Shown in pieces: positions 10,201 to 17,855 of a stretch of 42,653 nt of DNA. Where the stretch lies: assembly GCA_023489235.1 (NCBI GenBank), contig JAMDDE010000068.1, positions 1 to 42,653 of the forward strand. The letters run 5' to 3'. Below the pieces are notes generated by a model that made no database searches, was not told the DNA's origin, and saw only the letters and a program-made list of their open reading frames with translations. Numbering within the stretch: the stretch's first letter is position 1; each line of letters begins with the position of its first letter. Both the position numbers and the translations under genes were made by a program. This stretch comes from Actinomycetota bacterium. Its GTDB lineage: Bacteria; Actinomycetota; Acidimicrobiia; Acidimicrobiales; JAMDDE01.

Positions 10201-10648
10201 GCAGGTAAACCAGGTCTTTTCCTTTTCTGCTTGCTTCAGCGAGGCTAGATCGTGCTGAAGGGCTGAGGTGTCTTATTGCAGAGACCGCACGAGCCACTGC
10301 CCTTATAGTTGCAGAGTTGGAAGCAAGAGCCGAGAAGTATCCTTCATCTGCGGAAAGAGCTGTCTTGATCATCTCCAACTTGGCCGCACCATTCAGAGGA
10401 TGCTTACCCATCGAGGAGAGGAAGGGTTGGGCAATTGTTTTGGCAAGGTCCTCCAAGGTCATGAACCTCACTGCGACCATGGTTTCCTCCGCTGTTCCTT
10501 GGAGCACGGTCATTTTTCTGCGTAGAGCGAAGCCGACGTACTCCGATGGAACTACCACGGTAACTGCCCTCAAGGGATCTCCCCCTTTATGTTGGGCTAT
10601 CTTTTCGCGCAATGTCCTTTCGTCCGCCTCAAGCCCTTCTCTGCCCAT
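7274..10648 (-). CDS. addB: AddB-like helicase-nuclease subunit with Fe-S nuclease domain
   Basis: 1124 residues. The N-terminal half looks like the degenerate helicase of AddB: VVVPSEYVGFALRR stands where a Walker A would be, and no GKT/S loop is present. The C-terminal part is a RecB-type nuclease: VRFKGMIDRID, LLVTDYKTG (about 978), and LQLPIYALAA. Four cysteines fit the AddB iron-sulphur staple: one in CPRQYLF (about 829) and three in CENCYFDKVC (CX2CX5C, about 1083). AddB and AddA together form the end-resection enzyme. It is the first gene of the coupled three-gene operon. ATG at 10646-10648 is the chosen start; its ribosome binding site is poor. A non-conserved stretch between the halves holds four identical 18-bp repeats plus another duplication, so this linker is expanding. 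The region at about 7480-8150, coding the nuclease, is visibly AT-rich. Confidence 0.88.
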   Translation of the reverse strand: MGREGLEADERTLREKIAQHKGGDPLRAVTVVVPSEYVGFALRRKMTVLQGTAEETMVAVRFMTLEDLAKTIAQPFLSSMGKHPLNGAAKLEMIKTALSADEGYFSALASNSATIRAVARAVSAIRHLSPSARSSLAEASRKGKDLVYLHDQIYTDLAEVFYDEEDIFHRAIKEIQVRAPSLEELGDIVLYRPRTTKRCAQAASFLSYLTDEADTIEERQPSLEEAVAGSDIKISICGESDLEAEVVVRQIVELAERGIPLFQQAIFYPSRGLFSMYYPLTLSQHLEAAGIPYHGSKSTKLDETVPGSWIIGLLGLVDSRWGREEVLRWLNSAPSVSNLRLAPVPPAYLDRVTAAAGIVQGFDQWIERLEEYASKATNREAFKTTSHSDAQIATQLAKLMAELRTATKLPRSNSWRAYSAWAIQLLDKFLGVIPDAGSSVIPGELSGSGSGVIPGDDLKRFVQHPLCSSKSDSLVSDSLAKVKRTIESLGTLDNISTYCDLNSFRNALAEELSSSNQGPTGRFGEGILLAPISLAQGLSYRCVHIVGMAEGSLPSSTADDPILSEKERAATNGELPTRSQQVREEELHLIDALSAAQDYLHLYYPRSSFLKSAPLSASRWLIKIASSNCTNRERDGKTTSLISTTDLCGLASRPMSNTARLGKTTKETRGDSPDPGVPEGIGVPEGIGVPEGIGVPEGIGVETAGRGDNSIATKLSPEPEGTVVTKTAREEGSCSIEEVPSYSALVTTTMPATLGDYDMALLWRYRLTGRPLLTCRLLRERPDLSRSAELENERASSSFSRFDGYVGKAYSLASSLVRILSPTTLEAYATCPRQYLFSYILNIQPVVSPEEIATISPMDRGKLIHEILAKYISTIINNEPRSFTRLEQIANDIFNEYERKGLLGKPLFWHVERTRILRELKQFYEKDSIVEPIAVEQAFGMNGYLPLAIELDDGTTVRFKGMIDRIDRRSETLLVTDYKTGKANDEYKQLDQDPLAKGTKLQLPIYALAAKGIFQSNKKVEARYWFVSEREAFRTISIDINDSTLEKFYKIIGQIVRAISDGIFPGHPGNPLWKGSFKNCENCYFDKVCPLDRDKHWLLKRSDPRMSPYTELAEPEVDSRGEVD
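8547..8618. repeat. Four perfect 18-bp tandem repeats in addB
   Basis: The unit ACACCAATACCCTCGGGC is present four times without mismatch (8547-8564, 8565-8582, 8583-8600, 8601-8618). On the coding (minus) strand it encodes the hexapeptide GVPEGI four times in frame. Perfect identity suggests recent or ongoing slippage, so copy number is likely variable between strains. Confidence 0.97.
9282..9340. repeat. In-frame 36-bp-period duplication in addB
   Basis: A 23-bp segment at 9282-9304 recurs at 9318-9340 with one mismatch. The 36-bp spacing is twelve codons. The encoded segments contain SGVIPG and SSVIPGE, with a further diverged copy upstream. It lies in a serine/glycine-rich stretch outside the recognised domains. 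Confidence 0.8.
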
Positions 10649-10790
10649 GCCTTAATAGTAGGCCTGAGGTATGTCAGTCCACCTCGACCAAGTGTCGCAC
10701 CATGAGATCTAGTGGGAACTACGCCTGGACAACTTTGCTCGTATGAGATAAACAAGTAGGGAAGCCGCCTAGATAAGTGCCTGTGAGTTG

Positions 10791-11216
10791 ATGAACATGA
10801 CCGTCACGAAAACTCAGCTATCAGCTGATCCATTGATCGCCAACCCTTCCAGCAGCAGGTCAAGAGCCGAATCTGCGATGTGCCGGCTGTTGTGCATAGA
10901 TCCAAACCGTAGAGCGGTTAGCCCAGATGAAGCCCATAGGCTCTTCAGTAGCTCCATGCTGTTATCGGCTCTTAGGTGCTTGCTCTCCTATGTCATACTC
11001 CCCGTTGTCACTCCCGTCCTAGGTGTTGCTGCCAGCGTAGGTCCTTATATAGGCATACCGGTGGCATTAGTGGCTCTTGTGTTCGATATCAAGGGAGTTA
11101 GACGATTCTGGTTGGCCAACCATCGGTGGAAATGGTCAATGACTGTACTTTATGCTGCCGTCATAGCTATGGTACTTGGGCTCCTCATTGGTAGTATATA
11201 CAGTCTGTTCTCGTGA
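10791..11216 (+). CDS. Small membrane protein of unknown function
   Basis: Not recognised as a named family. About 141 residues: a soluble N-terminal ~50, then hydrophobic stretches near 55-95 (two probable helices, Pro/Val/Gly-rich) and near 115-140, so about three membrane segments. A short charged loop (KGVRRFWLANHRWK) lies between them. It is transcribed divergently from addB across a 140-bp gap that should hold both promoters. TTG at 10788, ATG at 10791 and ATG at 10797 are all possible starts; no ribosome binding site decides between them. Confidence 0.6.
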   Translation: MNMTVTKTQLSADPLIANPSSSRSRAESAMCRLLCIDPNRRAVSPDEAHRLFSSSMLLSALRCLLSYVILPVVTPVLGVAASVGPYIGIPVALVALVFDIKGVRRFWLANHRWKWSMTVLYAAVIAMVLGLLIGSIYSLFS

Positions 11217-11350
11217 GCTCGGAAGAAAGCAGTTCTAACTCGTATGGATGATTGCAGATCGGTAATCTGATGTGCGTACTCCTAACTTGTCGTCCAAGAC
11301 CTGCACCGTGATCGCAAATTGTCTTGAAAAGCAGTTACCATGGTCTGGAA

Positions 11351-11689
11351 ATGGCTACTAACTACCATAGGGATACTCCGTTGGCTTCCAATCGGTGGTC
11401 CACAACGGCTAGCTCATTGATAGCTTCGATCACCGCTCTTGTCTCTGCCATGGGTTTTGCTCTGGCTATCCGCCAAGCAATTGTCAAACCAGGTTTGTTG
11501 ACTGCTTTTTTCTTCATGGTAGGAATTGGGTTTGCCTTTTTCTTGGCTGTAGCTATTCAAGAATGGCGTAGTCAGATGCATCGAAAATCAATGGGTTTCA
11601 TAGACCATCCCGCTCAGGTGCCACAAGCAAAGGTCGTAGAGGAGTCCGTGCCGCAACTGATCCCAGAACAGCAAGAACAGGCACCATAA
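11351..11689 (+). CDS. Small two-helix membrane protein of unknown function
   Basis: About 112 residues from the ATG at 11351 (upstream GGTCTGGA is a fair ribosome binding site; an upstream TTG at 11324 is in frame but weaker). Two hydrophobic segments, near residues 20-45 and 50-70, are followed by a basic patch (QEWRSQMHRKS) and a Glu/Gln/Pro-rich tail. No family is recognised. The last 92 bases overlap, antisense, the 3' end of the PAP2 gene. That makes either the tail or the gene slightly doubtful, but the membrane part lies outside the overlap. Confidence 0.5.
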   Translation: MATNYHRDTPLASNRWSTTASSLIASITALVSAMGFALAIRQAIVKPGLLTAFFFMVGIGFAFFLAVAIQEWRSQMHRKSMGFIDHPAQVPQAKVVEESVPQLIPEQQEQAP

Positions 11690-12224
11690 GTACAGCAAAC
11701 AGACCTACTACGGAAGCTCCTAGAAGGAAACCAGCTATGACATCTCCCGGATAGTGAGCCCCCACGTATACACGGGCAAAACACAACGCTAACCCTACGA
11801 TCAGTGAGATGATACCAAGACGTTTGCTCGCCAACCACAGTCCTACGGTTACCGCCCCAGCCATGGTGGCATGATCGCTGGGGAAGGCGAAGTCGTGTAC
11901 TCGAGGAACGAGGACTTCGACATGGTGCAGGACATAGTATGGACGTCTTTCCGCTGCTGCATGGTTGACCAGTTGCCCTAGCCCGAGGGCAACCACTGCC
12001 CCTCCAGCAGCCCATACGACTTTTGCCACAGCCCGTACCGGGTCATTGGCGCTGCGTGCATTCCACCAGCCAATCACTAGCAAGATTACAAAGAAGACAA
12101 TTCCTAGCCAATAAGCAAAGGGGGTCATGAACCAATGAATGAACGATGAATGCACTGCCCATTGGTTCACATCAAGGTAAGCATGGGTATTCCATGACTT
12201 AAGCGAATGAAATAAACTGCTCAT
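11598..12224 (-). CDS. PAP2-family membrane phosphatase
   Basis: 208 residues with about five to six membrane helices. The three phosphatase signatures are visible in order: NHAAAERRP (87-95, Asn in the place of the usual first Lys), FPSDHATMAG (114-123), and RVYVGAHYPGD (151-161, with the catalytic His and its Asp partner). The family dephosphorylates lipid phosphates at the outer face of the membrane; undecaprenyl diphosphate recycling (BcrC type) is the likeliest role in this size class, but the substrate is inferred. AGGAG stands six bases before the ATG. It follows the DUF2142 gene by 8 bp, so the two are probably co-transcribed, which would fit cell-envelope work. Confidence 0.85.
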   Translation of the reverse strand: MSSLFHSLKSWNTHAYLDVNQWAVHSSFIHWFMTPFAYWLGIVFFVILLVIGWWNARSANDPVRAVAKVVWAAGGAVVALGLGQLVNHAAAERRPYYVLHHVEVLVPRVHDFAFPSDHATMAGAVTVGLWLASKRLGIISLIVGLALCFARVYVGAHYPGDVIAGFLLGASVVGLFAVLMVPVLAVLGSVAARTPLRPLLVAPERDGL

Positions 12225-12232
12225 GGTCGCTC

Positions 12233-14032
12233 CTATTCCTCGTTGCCTTCATCGATGTTTGTAGCTTGCCACTGCAAGCCGTATCTTCTTTGTGCATGTC
12301 TACGATTGGACGGACTGGATGAACTGACCCAATAATGGGCAGTATTCTTTCGATGGGACCCTCGCCTGTGCCTGCCGCTGGGCTGACTAAATACACTTGT
12401 TCTATCTATCTCGGCTCCTTCCCAATTGGAGTACCTGTTATGTAGGCTCTGCCAAATGACTGCTTTTGTGCCTACTCGTACCCAAACAACCAAAGAGGCG
12501 AGGAACAAGCAAAGAAGTACAGCAGCTGGTACAGGGGGCGACCAGCCGCCCTTCACACTTTCCAGAAAGTCGAGGGGTCCCGCTGTTCCCACCATGAATC
12601 TTCGCAGTGTTCCTCCGTAAGCGGCTAGTTGTCCTATGGCTAATGCTCCCAAGATAAGCGGTAGCACTATACTAGTCCAAGCCCTTGTTGGTTTTGGCTT
12701 CGGCGATTTCGAGAAGGACGAAGTTGCTGCTGCTAACAGAGGAATGCCCACATATAGTGGTAGACCGTCACGACCTTGCCAGACTATCCCGTCAATATGG
12801 GCTCTGGATGTACTCAGCACTGCAGGTAACAAGATGGATAGGGTGATCACCAAGACCAGTGCTATGCCTTGTCGTTGTTTCCGTGCGACGGTAGCTACTG
12901 TCAGAGCAGCTGCAACTGCGAGAGCCAAGCAGACGTACCAGATGATGTAGGTGATCCCAGGAGCTTTGGTCCATAGGTCTCCAAACGTACCGACTGCTTC
13001 AGCGAGATAGGCACTGCTCCGGGAGAGCGCTATCTGAAAGATGCGGAATGTGCCGAGATTGGAAGGTACGGGCAAGCCAACAGGCGCAACTTGCAAGCTA
13101 CCTGCCCAGATGATCCATGCAGTTGCCAGGAGGGCGCATGCCACTACTACCGATGCACCAACTTTGACATATGGTTTGCGTAGGAGCATTCTGCGTTCGG
13201 TCGGTGAGGTGAGAACGAGTATCGTCACTCCTATGATGAGCACCCATAGAGGAGATAGTCCCCTGATCAAACAGAGTAATGATGCAGAACCTACTAAAGT
13301 GATCACTAGACCTGGAGGAGGATTGCTCCTGTGCTCTACTCCGAGAACTATAGCAGCAGTCCAGCAGGTAATGGCCAGTGCAATCTCCAATCCGCTCGGA
13401 TTGACGATCGAGGCAGTGTACAAGACCATTGGGCTCATTGCTAGAGCAACTCCCCCAATCAGCATTGGATTCGTCGACCACCGGATAACGCAGGCAAAGC
13501 TCAATGCAACTACTGCAGCAGCCAGGAAGGCGCTGAGTAGACGCATCAAGTACAACCCAGCGGTCGAGTTGATTGCCTTGGCTGGTAGACCAACTATTGC
13601 ATAGTACAAAGGAGGGTATCGCCCAACATAAGTGGGGGCAGCTACTACCTTACCATTGGCTACAAGTTCCGGGGCACATCCGGCAGGGATAACGGGGTGA
13701 TCAGCATAGCAGCTCGTAATATTCTCGAGTACGGCCTGAGCATATGTATAGGGCACCTTTACTATGCGAAAGGCTGCTGGCTCGGAACGATCTGCTTTCC
13801 CTAACCATTCTCCTCTGGCCACAGCAGCTGCCTTTACTACTTGGACTGGCTCATCTGGCCCAGAGAACAATGGAGTAGCCAACGACCAGATACTCATGAT
13901 AACCACCAGTAAGCCAAAGAAAATTATCCAGCTTCTCCAGAAACCAGGAGGATTGTTCGGGGGGAGCTCACCTTGTTCGAATGCGTCTTTCCCTGTTCGA
14001 AGAGATACAGAAGAGGTAGGAGAAAGAAGCAT
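12233..14032 (-). CDS. DUF2142-family multi-pass membrane protein
   Basis: About 599 residues with roughly ten or more hydrophobic helices. DUF2142 hallmarks are present: the GPDEPVQVVKAAAVARGEW segment after the first helix, RYPPLYYAIVGLP, and YTASIVNPSGLEIA. The fold resembles GT-C glycosyltransferases, and members often sit with polysaccharide or lipid-carrier genes. Pairing with a PAP2 phosphatase fits an envelope glycan role, which is inferred. The last ~80 residues are hydrophilic and rich in Ser/Arg/His, unlike the family core. ATG at 14032 is preferred; an in-frame TTG at 14050 would add six residues. Confidence 0.75.
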   Translation of the reverse strand: MLLSPTSSVSLRTGKDAFEQGELPPNNPPGFWRSWIIFFGLLVVIMSIWSLATPLFSGPDEPVQVVKAAAVARGEWLGKADRSEPAAFRIVKVPYTYAQAVLENITSCYADHPVIPAGCAPELVANGKVVAAPTYVGRYPPLYYAIVGLPAKAINSTAGLYLMRLLSAFLAAAVVALSFACVIRWSTNPMLIGGVALAMSPMVLYTASIVNPSGLEIALAITCWTAAIVLGVEHRSNPPPGLVITLVGSASLLCLIRGLSPLWVLIIGVTILVLTSPTERRMLLRKPYVKVGASVVVACALLATAWIIWAGSLQVAPVGLPVPSNLGTFRIFQIALSRSSAYLAEAVGTFGDLWTKAPGITYIIWYVCLALAVAAALTVATVARKQRQGIALVLVITLSILLPAVLSTSRAHIDGIVWQGRDGLPLYVGIPLLAAATSSFSKSPKPKPTRAWTSIVLPLILGALAIGQLAAYGGTLRRFMVGTAGPLDFLESVKGGWSPPVPAAVLLCLFLASLVVWVRVGTKAVIWQSLHNRYSNWEGAEIDRTSVFSQPSGRHRRGSHRKNTAHYWVSSSSPSNRRHAQRRYGLQWQATNIDEGNEE

Positions 14033-14138
14033 CGATACAACTCTAAGCAATATTTACGTTAGCTGGTGGCACCAAGAGATTTTGGAACTTTACTGGAACA
14101 AACAAGAATTTTTAGTAAGAAAGACCGTTGTTCTTTAC

Positions 14139-14468
14139 TCAGGAAGCGTTTCCCTGAGCCTCTTGCCTTGCCTCACGCCGTTCCTTGGCTTTGGAGCGGT
14201 GGAGCGATTTCTTGGCCTCCTCTTCGATGGCAGCGGCAACTCGTTCGCGTAGACCCTCTGGCACGGTCTCTTGGCAATGGTTAGCTATGACTTGACGCAA
14301 CTCTTCCTCGAAGTCGTACACCCTTAGACAAGGCGGACAGGCATCAAGGTGCTTCTTGATCTGCACCCGCTTGTCCTCCGTCAATGCACCATCCATGAAG
14401 TAATAAAGGCGATGGATTGCATCGTCGCACTCACTGACCGGTTCTTCGAAGGCATCTTTGGATTTCAT
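14139..14468 (-). CDS. rsrA: RsrA-type zinc anti-sigma factor (thiol redox switch)
   Basis: 109 residues. It carries the zinc-binding signature HLDACPPC (HX3CX2C), a Cys upstream in the [16 protein letters not shown] segment, and a further Cys in ANHCQE, matching the ZAS family of RsrA/RshA. Family members hold the sigma factor in reduced cells and release it when disulphide stress expels zinc. The start ATG overlaps the sigR stop as ATGA (14465-14468), the typical coupling of this pair. The C-terminal tail is highly charged (Lys/Arg/Glu) and longer than usual. Confidence 0.9.
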   Translation of the reverse strand: MKSKDAFEEPVSECDDAIHRLYYFMDGALTEDKRVQIKKHLDACPPCLRVYDFEEELRQVIANHCQETVPEGLRERVAAAIEEEAKKSLHRSKAKERREARQEAQGNAS

Positions 14469-15109
14469 GTTTGAGAAACCCTGTCGCTCAAGATCGTACT
14501 GTTCACTGCCTTTTCATTCCCACTTCCGTCATCACTGACCGTACTGTCGCTAGCAAGCAGTCCTCTTGCCACACCGTAGTCATGCAACGCTTTTTGCAGC
14601 GCTCTTCTTCCCCGATGGATTCTGCTCATGACCGTGCCTATGGGAACATGGGTTATGTCAGATATCTCTTTATAGGAGAACCCCTCTACATCTGCTAGCA
14701 AAACGGCTATTCTGAACGGTTCCGGCAATGACTCGATGGCTTGTTTCACTTCGTAATCGGTTATGTGTTCAAGAACCTCTTCTTCTGCGCTCCTTCCTCC
14801 GGGGAGAACCCCCAGCTTGTCAATTCTCTTGAAGAGATAGAGATCCTCGATGTCTTCTAGGTCGGCCTTCTCTGGTCGGCGTTTACCTGCCCGATAAGAG
14901 TTGATGAAGGAGTTGGTCATGATCTTGTATAGCCAAGCACGCAAGTTGGTACCCTCTTCGAAGCTTGCGAATCCTCGATATGCTTTCAGGTAGGTCTCTT
15001 GCACCAGATCCTCTGCATCCGACGGGTTGCGTGTCATTCGCAAGGCAGCTGTATACAATGCCTGCATATGCGGCATAGCTAGCTCTACGAACTTCTCTTG
15101 TTCGGCCAT
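14465..15109 (-). CDS. sigR: ECF sigma factor, SigR/SigH type
   Basis: 214 residues. Region 2 is clear ([26 protein letters not shown], given here in parts: [10 protein letters not shown] and [11 protein letters not shown]). Region 4 follows with a helix-turn-helix ([20 protein letters not shown], then [12 protein letters not shown]). With the adjacent zinc anti-sigma it forms the oxidative/thiol-stress module. Known SigR targets in actinobacteria include thioredoxin, mycothiol and Clp protease genes. I looked for a GGAAT-N18-GTT autoregulated promoter upstream and did not find a clean one. The ATG at 15107-15109 has AGGGTG upstream. The C-terminal ~35 residues are Ser/Asp-rich and not part of the sigma fold. 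Confidence 0.93.
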   Translation of the reverse strand: MAEQEKFVELAMPHMQALYTAALRMTRNPSDAEDLVQETYLKAYRGFASFEEGTNLRAWLYKIMTNSFINSYRAGKRRPEKADLEDIEDLYLFKRIDKLGVLPGGRSAEEEVLEHITDYEVKQAIESLPEPFRIAVLLADVEGFSYKEISDITHVPIGTVMSRIHRGRRALQKALHDYGVARGLLASDSTVSDDGSGNEKAVNSTILSDRVSQT

Positions 15110-15131
15110 ACATGCACCCTACCGAGCCCGA

Positions 15132-15160
15132 GTTGCTTGAGAGCAGCTCAGGCAAGTAAC
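15132..15160 (-). promoter_or_regulatory. Inverted repeat in the sigR leader
   Basis: GTTGCTTGAG at 15132-15141 faces CTC (15147-15149) and CAAGTAAC (15153-15160), giving an eight-pair outer stem with one G-T wobble, a three-pair inner stem and a short bulge. It lies 23-51 bases upstream of the sigR ATG, inside the 92-bp space shared with tilS. It could be an operator or a leader hairpin; no T-run follows on either strand. Confidence 0.35.
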
Positions 15161-15201
15161 CAAGCTCTTTTACCGTGTGGCCGTAGTGTGCGGATACGAC
15201 A

Positions 15202-16173
15202 GTGTATACGCATGAACGACCGCACAAAAATGATACACCCTTGTGCCATGATGGCTTTGTGGAGCTTGAAGGAAAGATCCAGGGGATCGTGTCCGATGGG
15301 CGTTCTGATGAAGAGTTCTTTGCACGGCTCTTGGCGAGATGCGCATTTCCGCCACCGGGCACAGAGATCAACTGTGCGGTTTCAGGAGGGGCCGATTCCC
15401 TGGCTCTATTGGCTTTGGCGGTTAGAGCTGGATGTCGTCCTACCGCCATCCATGTAGACCATGGTTTGCGAGAAGGCTCTGAGCGGGAAGCCCAAGTTGT
15501 GGAAAGGGCAGCGAAACAGTTGGGTGCAAAGTTTCGTTCAGAGAGGATAGATCTGTGCCCTGGGCCTAATCTGGAAGCACGTGCCAGGGCAGCCCGTTAT
15601 GCGGTACTTCCCAAGGATGTAGCTACAGGTCATACCGCTGACGATCAAGCCGAGACAGTTTTGTTGAACTTGTTGAGAGGTTCTGGCTTGGATGGGCTGG
15701 TGGGCATGAGGGCAGGATTTCGTCATCCAATCCTAGGGCTACGGCGGTACGAAACTGAGGAGGTGTGCAGGAGGTACGGGTTTCTACCCTTGCATGACCC
15801 TTCGAATGACGACCCGGCGTTCCTGAGGAACAGAGTGAGGCATCAACTACTGCCGCTTTGTTCCGAAATTGCCAAACGAGACGTGGTTCCTCTTTTGGCG
15901 CGTCAAGCAGCGCTGCTGGCAGAGGATGCCGATCTATTGAATGATTTGGCCAAGGAGGTGGATGCAACCGATGTAAAAATGCTCCGAACGGTATCAGATA
16001 CTCTGGCTAGACGAGCTCTCCGTATTTGGATAAGACAGGAGGCCGGTTATCCACCATCGGCGGCAGCAGTCGATAGGGTATTGAAAGTCGCACAGGGTAA
16101 AGCAAGAGGGACTGATTTGAAGGGATCCTTGCATATTCATCGATCCAAGGGAAGGCTCAAGTTGCAGAAGTGA
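15202..16173 (+). CDS. tilS: tRNA(Ile)-lysidine synthetase
   Basis: 323 residues. It modifies the wobble C34 of the AUA-reading isoleucine tRNA to lysidine, using ATP and lysine. The N-type ATP pyrophosphatase loop SGGADS is at 61-66, followed by IHVDHGLREGS, LEARARAARYAVL, and GHTADDQAETVLLNLLRGSG, all family hallmarks, then RNRVRHQLLPL. The C-terminal TilS domain of enterobacterial enzymes is absent, as is usual in actinobacteria. It is divergent from sigR. GTG at 15202 is the longest start; GTG codons further in are possible, one preceded by AGGGG near 15285, so the first ~30 residues are uncertain. It begins the tilS-hpt-fol cluster typical of the phylum. Confidence 0.9.
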   Translation: MYTHERPHKNDTPLCHDGFVELEGKIQGIVSDGRSDEEFFARLLARCAFPPPGTEINCAVSGGADSLALLALAVRAGCRPTAIHVDHGLREGSEREAQVVERAAKQLGAKFRSERIDLCPGPNLEARARAARYAVLPKDVATGHTADDQAETVLLNLLRGSGLDGLVGMRAGFRHPILGLRRYETEEVCRRYGFLPLHDPSNDDPAFLRNRVRHQLLPLCSEIAKRDVVPLLARQAALLAEDADLLNDLAKEVDATDVKMLRTVSDTLARRALRIWIRQEAGYPPSAAAVDRVLKVAQGKARGTDLKGSLHIHRSKGRLKLQK

Positions 16174-16231
16174 GGTATGCACTTATACCTATTCCATGGC
16201 TAAAGCCAAGGCTAAGAGCGGATCAAAATTG

Positions 16232-16260
16232 TTGACTAACAGTTGTGTATATTTTATAAG
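16232..16260 (+). promoter_or_regulatory. Sigma-70 type promoter upstream of hpt
   Basis: TTGACT at 16232-16237 is followed after exactly 17 bases by TATAAG at 16255-16260. An overlapping alternative -10, TATAAT, lies at 16267-16272. The surroundings are strikingly AT-rich compared with the flanking genes. It would start transcription about 230 bases before hpt and serve the hpt-folate genes. Confidence 0.55.
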
Positions 16261-16494
16261 TCATAGTATAATATGTATATAGTCTTTCTAGTTCCATCAA
16301 TACGACGTACAAGAACACGCTCTACACCTTGGGGACCCTGTGCTGTTGAGAGAAGCAAGGATATATCGAACCAACAGAGCAGGATACTGGGATCAAAAAT
16401 CTGTTGTGGAGGAACGGTAGGTCTCAACCTAGTAGTGTCTATATTGGTCAGAGCGCTATGAGGGCTCCTTATAGAGCAGATGCGGAGGGTGCAG
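16261..16494 (+). other. Long untranslated leader of hpt
   Basis: The interval between tilS and hpt (16174-16494) has no convincing gene. Downstream of the candidate promoter it can fold locally: CAACAG/CTGTTG arms around 16369-16405, and a TAGGT-CTCA-ACCTA hairpin near 16419. I could not match it to a known riboswitch or T-box. No terminator with a T-run is visible. Confidence 0.35.
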
Positions 16495-17079
16495 ATGAGC
16501 GTGAGGGAAAGCGCACCTATGCTTGGTCATGAGCGGGTGGGTGTCGGCGAGGATCCCTACCTCGGTGAGGTAGTGGTGACCGAAGAGATGTTGTCCCGGC
16601 GGGTCAAAGAGCTTGGACAGCAGATCTCTAGGGACTATGCAGACAAGGTGCCACTCCTTGTAGGAGTGTTGAAAGGTGCCTTTGTATTTTTGGCCGATCT
16701 TTCTCGGTCGATCGATATACCCTTCGAGATAGACTTCATGGCCGTTTCCTCTTATGGTACTGCAACCAAGAGCAGTGGGGTTGTTCGCATAGCCAAAGAC
16801 CTCGATCAAGACTTGACTGGCCGTCATGTAGTAGTTGTGGAGGATGTGGTAGACAGCGGACTTACCTTAGCCTATCTACGACGTAGCTTGATGGCCCGTA
16901 ATCCTGCCAGCCTGGAGGTTTGCTCTTTGCTGGTGAAAGAAGGTCAACAAAAGGACGGGCCTCACCTAGCCTATGTCGGGTTCAACATACCCCCTGGTTT
17001 TGTGGTTGGTTATGGATTGGACGCTGGTGAGCGTTACAGAGGATTGAAGAACATCCAGCTCTACATGGACTATCTGTAA
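16495..17079 (+). CDS. hpt: Hypoxanthine phosphoribosyltransferase
   Basis: 194 residues from the ATG at 16495, chosen because GGAGGG lies five bases upstream; an in-frame ATG at 16480 is less well placed. The enzyme salvages hypoxanthine/guanine with PRPP to IMP/GMP. Seen: [14 protein letters not shown] (59-72), the SSYG loop, the PRPP-binding [13 protein letters not shown] (112-124), and the base-contact region [16 protein letters not shown]. The segment usually reading LxDKPxRR is KEGQQKDG here, a mild departure. It ends 5 bp before folE; the ftsH gene commonly found between hpt and folE in actinobacteria is not present. Confidence 0.93.
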   Translation: MSVRESAPMLGHERVGVGEDPYLGEVVVTEEMLSRRVKELGQQISRDYADKVPLLVGVLKGAFVFLADLSRSIDIPFEIDFMAVSSYGTATKSSGVVRIAKDLDQDLTGRHVVVVEDVVDSGLTLAYLRRSLMARNPASLEVCSLLVKEGQQKDGPHLAYVGFNIPPGFVVGYGLDAGERYRGLKNIQLYMDYL

Positions 17080-17084
17080 GCGCA

Positions 17085-17666
17085 GTGGACATCGACCTCG
17101 ATCGGGCAGCAAGAGCAATTAGAGAGCTACTCCTAGCCGTCGGGGAGGATCCAGCTCGAGAAGGATTGCTCGCTACTCCAGCCCGAGTGGCTTCGATGTT
17201 TGCCGAGTTGCTGGAGGGAACGCATGATGATCCAGGTCGGCACCTTACCGTTACCTTTGCCGCAGATCACGACGAGATGGTCATGGTCAAGGACATACCC
17301 TTCGCTTCTTTGTGCGAACACCATCTGGTCCCATTCATCGGCAAGGCCCATCTGGCCTACATACCAAGTGCAGATGGACGTATCACTGGTCTTTCCAAAC
17401 TAGCCAGGCTGGTAGAGGGATATGCCCGTAGGCTTCAAGTTCAAGAACGTCTGACCACTCAGATAGCCGATACCATTGAGCGAGTACTGGAGCCACGGGG
17501 TGTGCTATGCGTACTGGAGGCAGAGCATTTGTGTATGTCCATGAGAGGGGTGAAGAAACCGGGCACAGTAACGGTTACTTCCGCTGTCCGTGGTCTGTTC
17601 CGAAGCGATCCCCGTACCCGTTTTGAAGCTATGCAGTTCATACACGGGCGATACCCAGCAGTGTGA
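17085..17666 (+). CDS. folE: GTP cyclohydrolase I
   Basis: 193 residues; the first committed step of tetrahydrofolate synthesis, converting GTP to 7,8-dihydroneopterin triphosphate. The zinc ligands are visible: Cys77 with His79/80 in SLCEHH, and Cys150 in [29 protein letters not shown] and [14 protein letters not shown] are standard family blocks. The start is GTG at 17085, 5 bp after the hpt stop, so the genes are co-transcribed. Confidence 0.95.
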   Translation: MDIDLDRAARAIRELLLAVGEDPAREGLLATPARVASMFAELLEGTHDDPGRHLTVTFAADHDEMVMVKDIPFASLCEHHLVPFIGKAHLAYIPSADGRITGLSKLARLVEGYARRLQVQERLTTQIADTIERVLEPRGVLCVLEAEHLCMSMRGVKKPGTVTVTSAVRGLFRSDPRTRFEAMQFIHGRYPAV

Positions 17667-17855
17667 GCTGTCGTTAGAGACCATTACATCCAAGTTGCAT
17701 AGGAAAAAGCTGGCAACGTAGTTACGTGGGAGCGGCATCTCGTTGGTCTCTTCTGTTCTGGTGAGCCTCCTCGCCATCACGGACGGGGGTTGCGGTCGCC
17801 ACTCGTTCAATATATCTCTCGATGTTCTCATGCAACGGATGCAAGTTTTGAAGCT

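Noticed and set aside
3627-10648. AdnAB rather than AddAB identity
   Set aside because: In AdnAB both subunits carry helicase motifs; here only the 1215-residue subunit has a Walker A, and the other has the AddB-type Fe-S cysteine pattern.
13041-13604. 187-codon open frame on plus inside the DUF2142 gene
   Set aside because: It is antisense to a gene with clear family motifs; the product is low in recognisable structure.
14051-14138. Terminator or promoter between rsrA and the DUF2142 gene
   Set aside because: The gap is AT-rich but shows no stable hairpin with T-run and no matched -35/-10 pair.
15110-15201. SigR autoregulatory promoter upstream of sigR
   Set aside because: No GGAAT-like -35 with a correctly spaced GTT -10 was found on the minus strand.
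16261-16494. T-box or purine riboswitch in the hpt leader
   Set aside because: None of the conserved core sequences of T-box, guanine or PRPP/ppGpp motifs could be placed; kept only as an unassigned leader.
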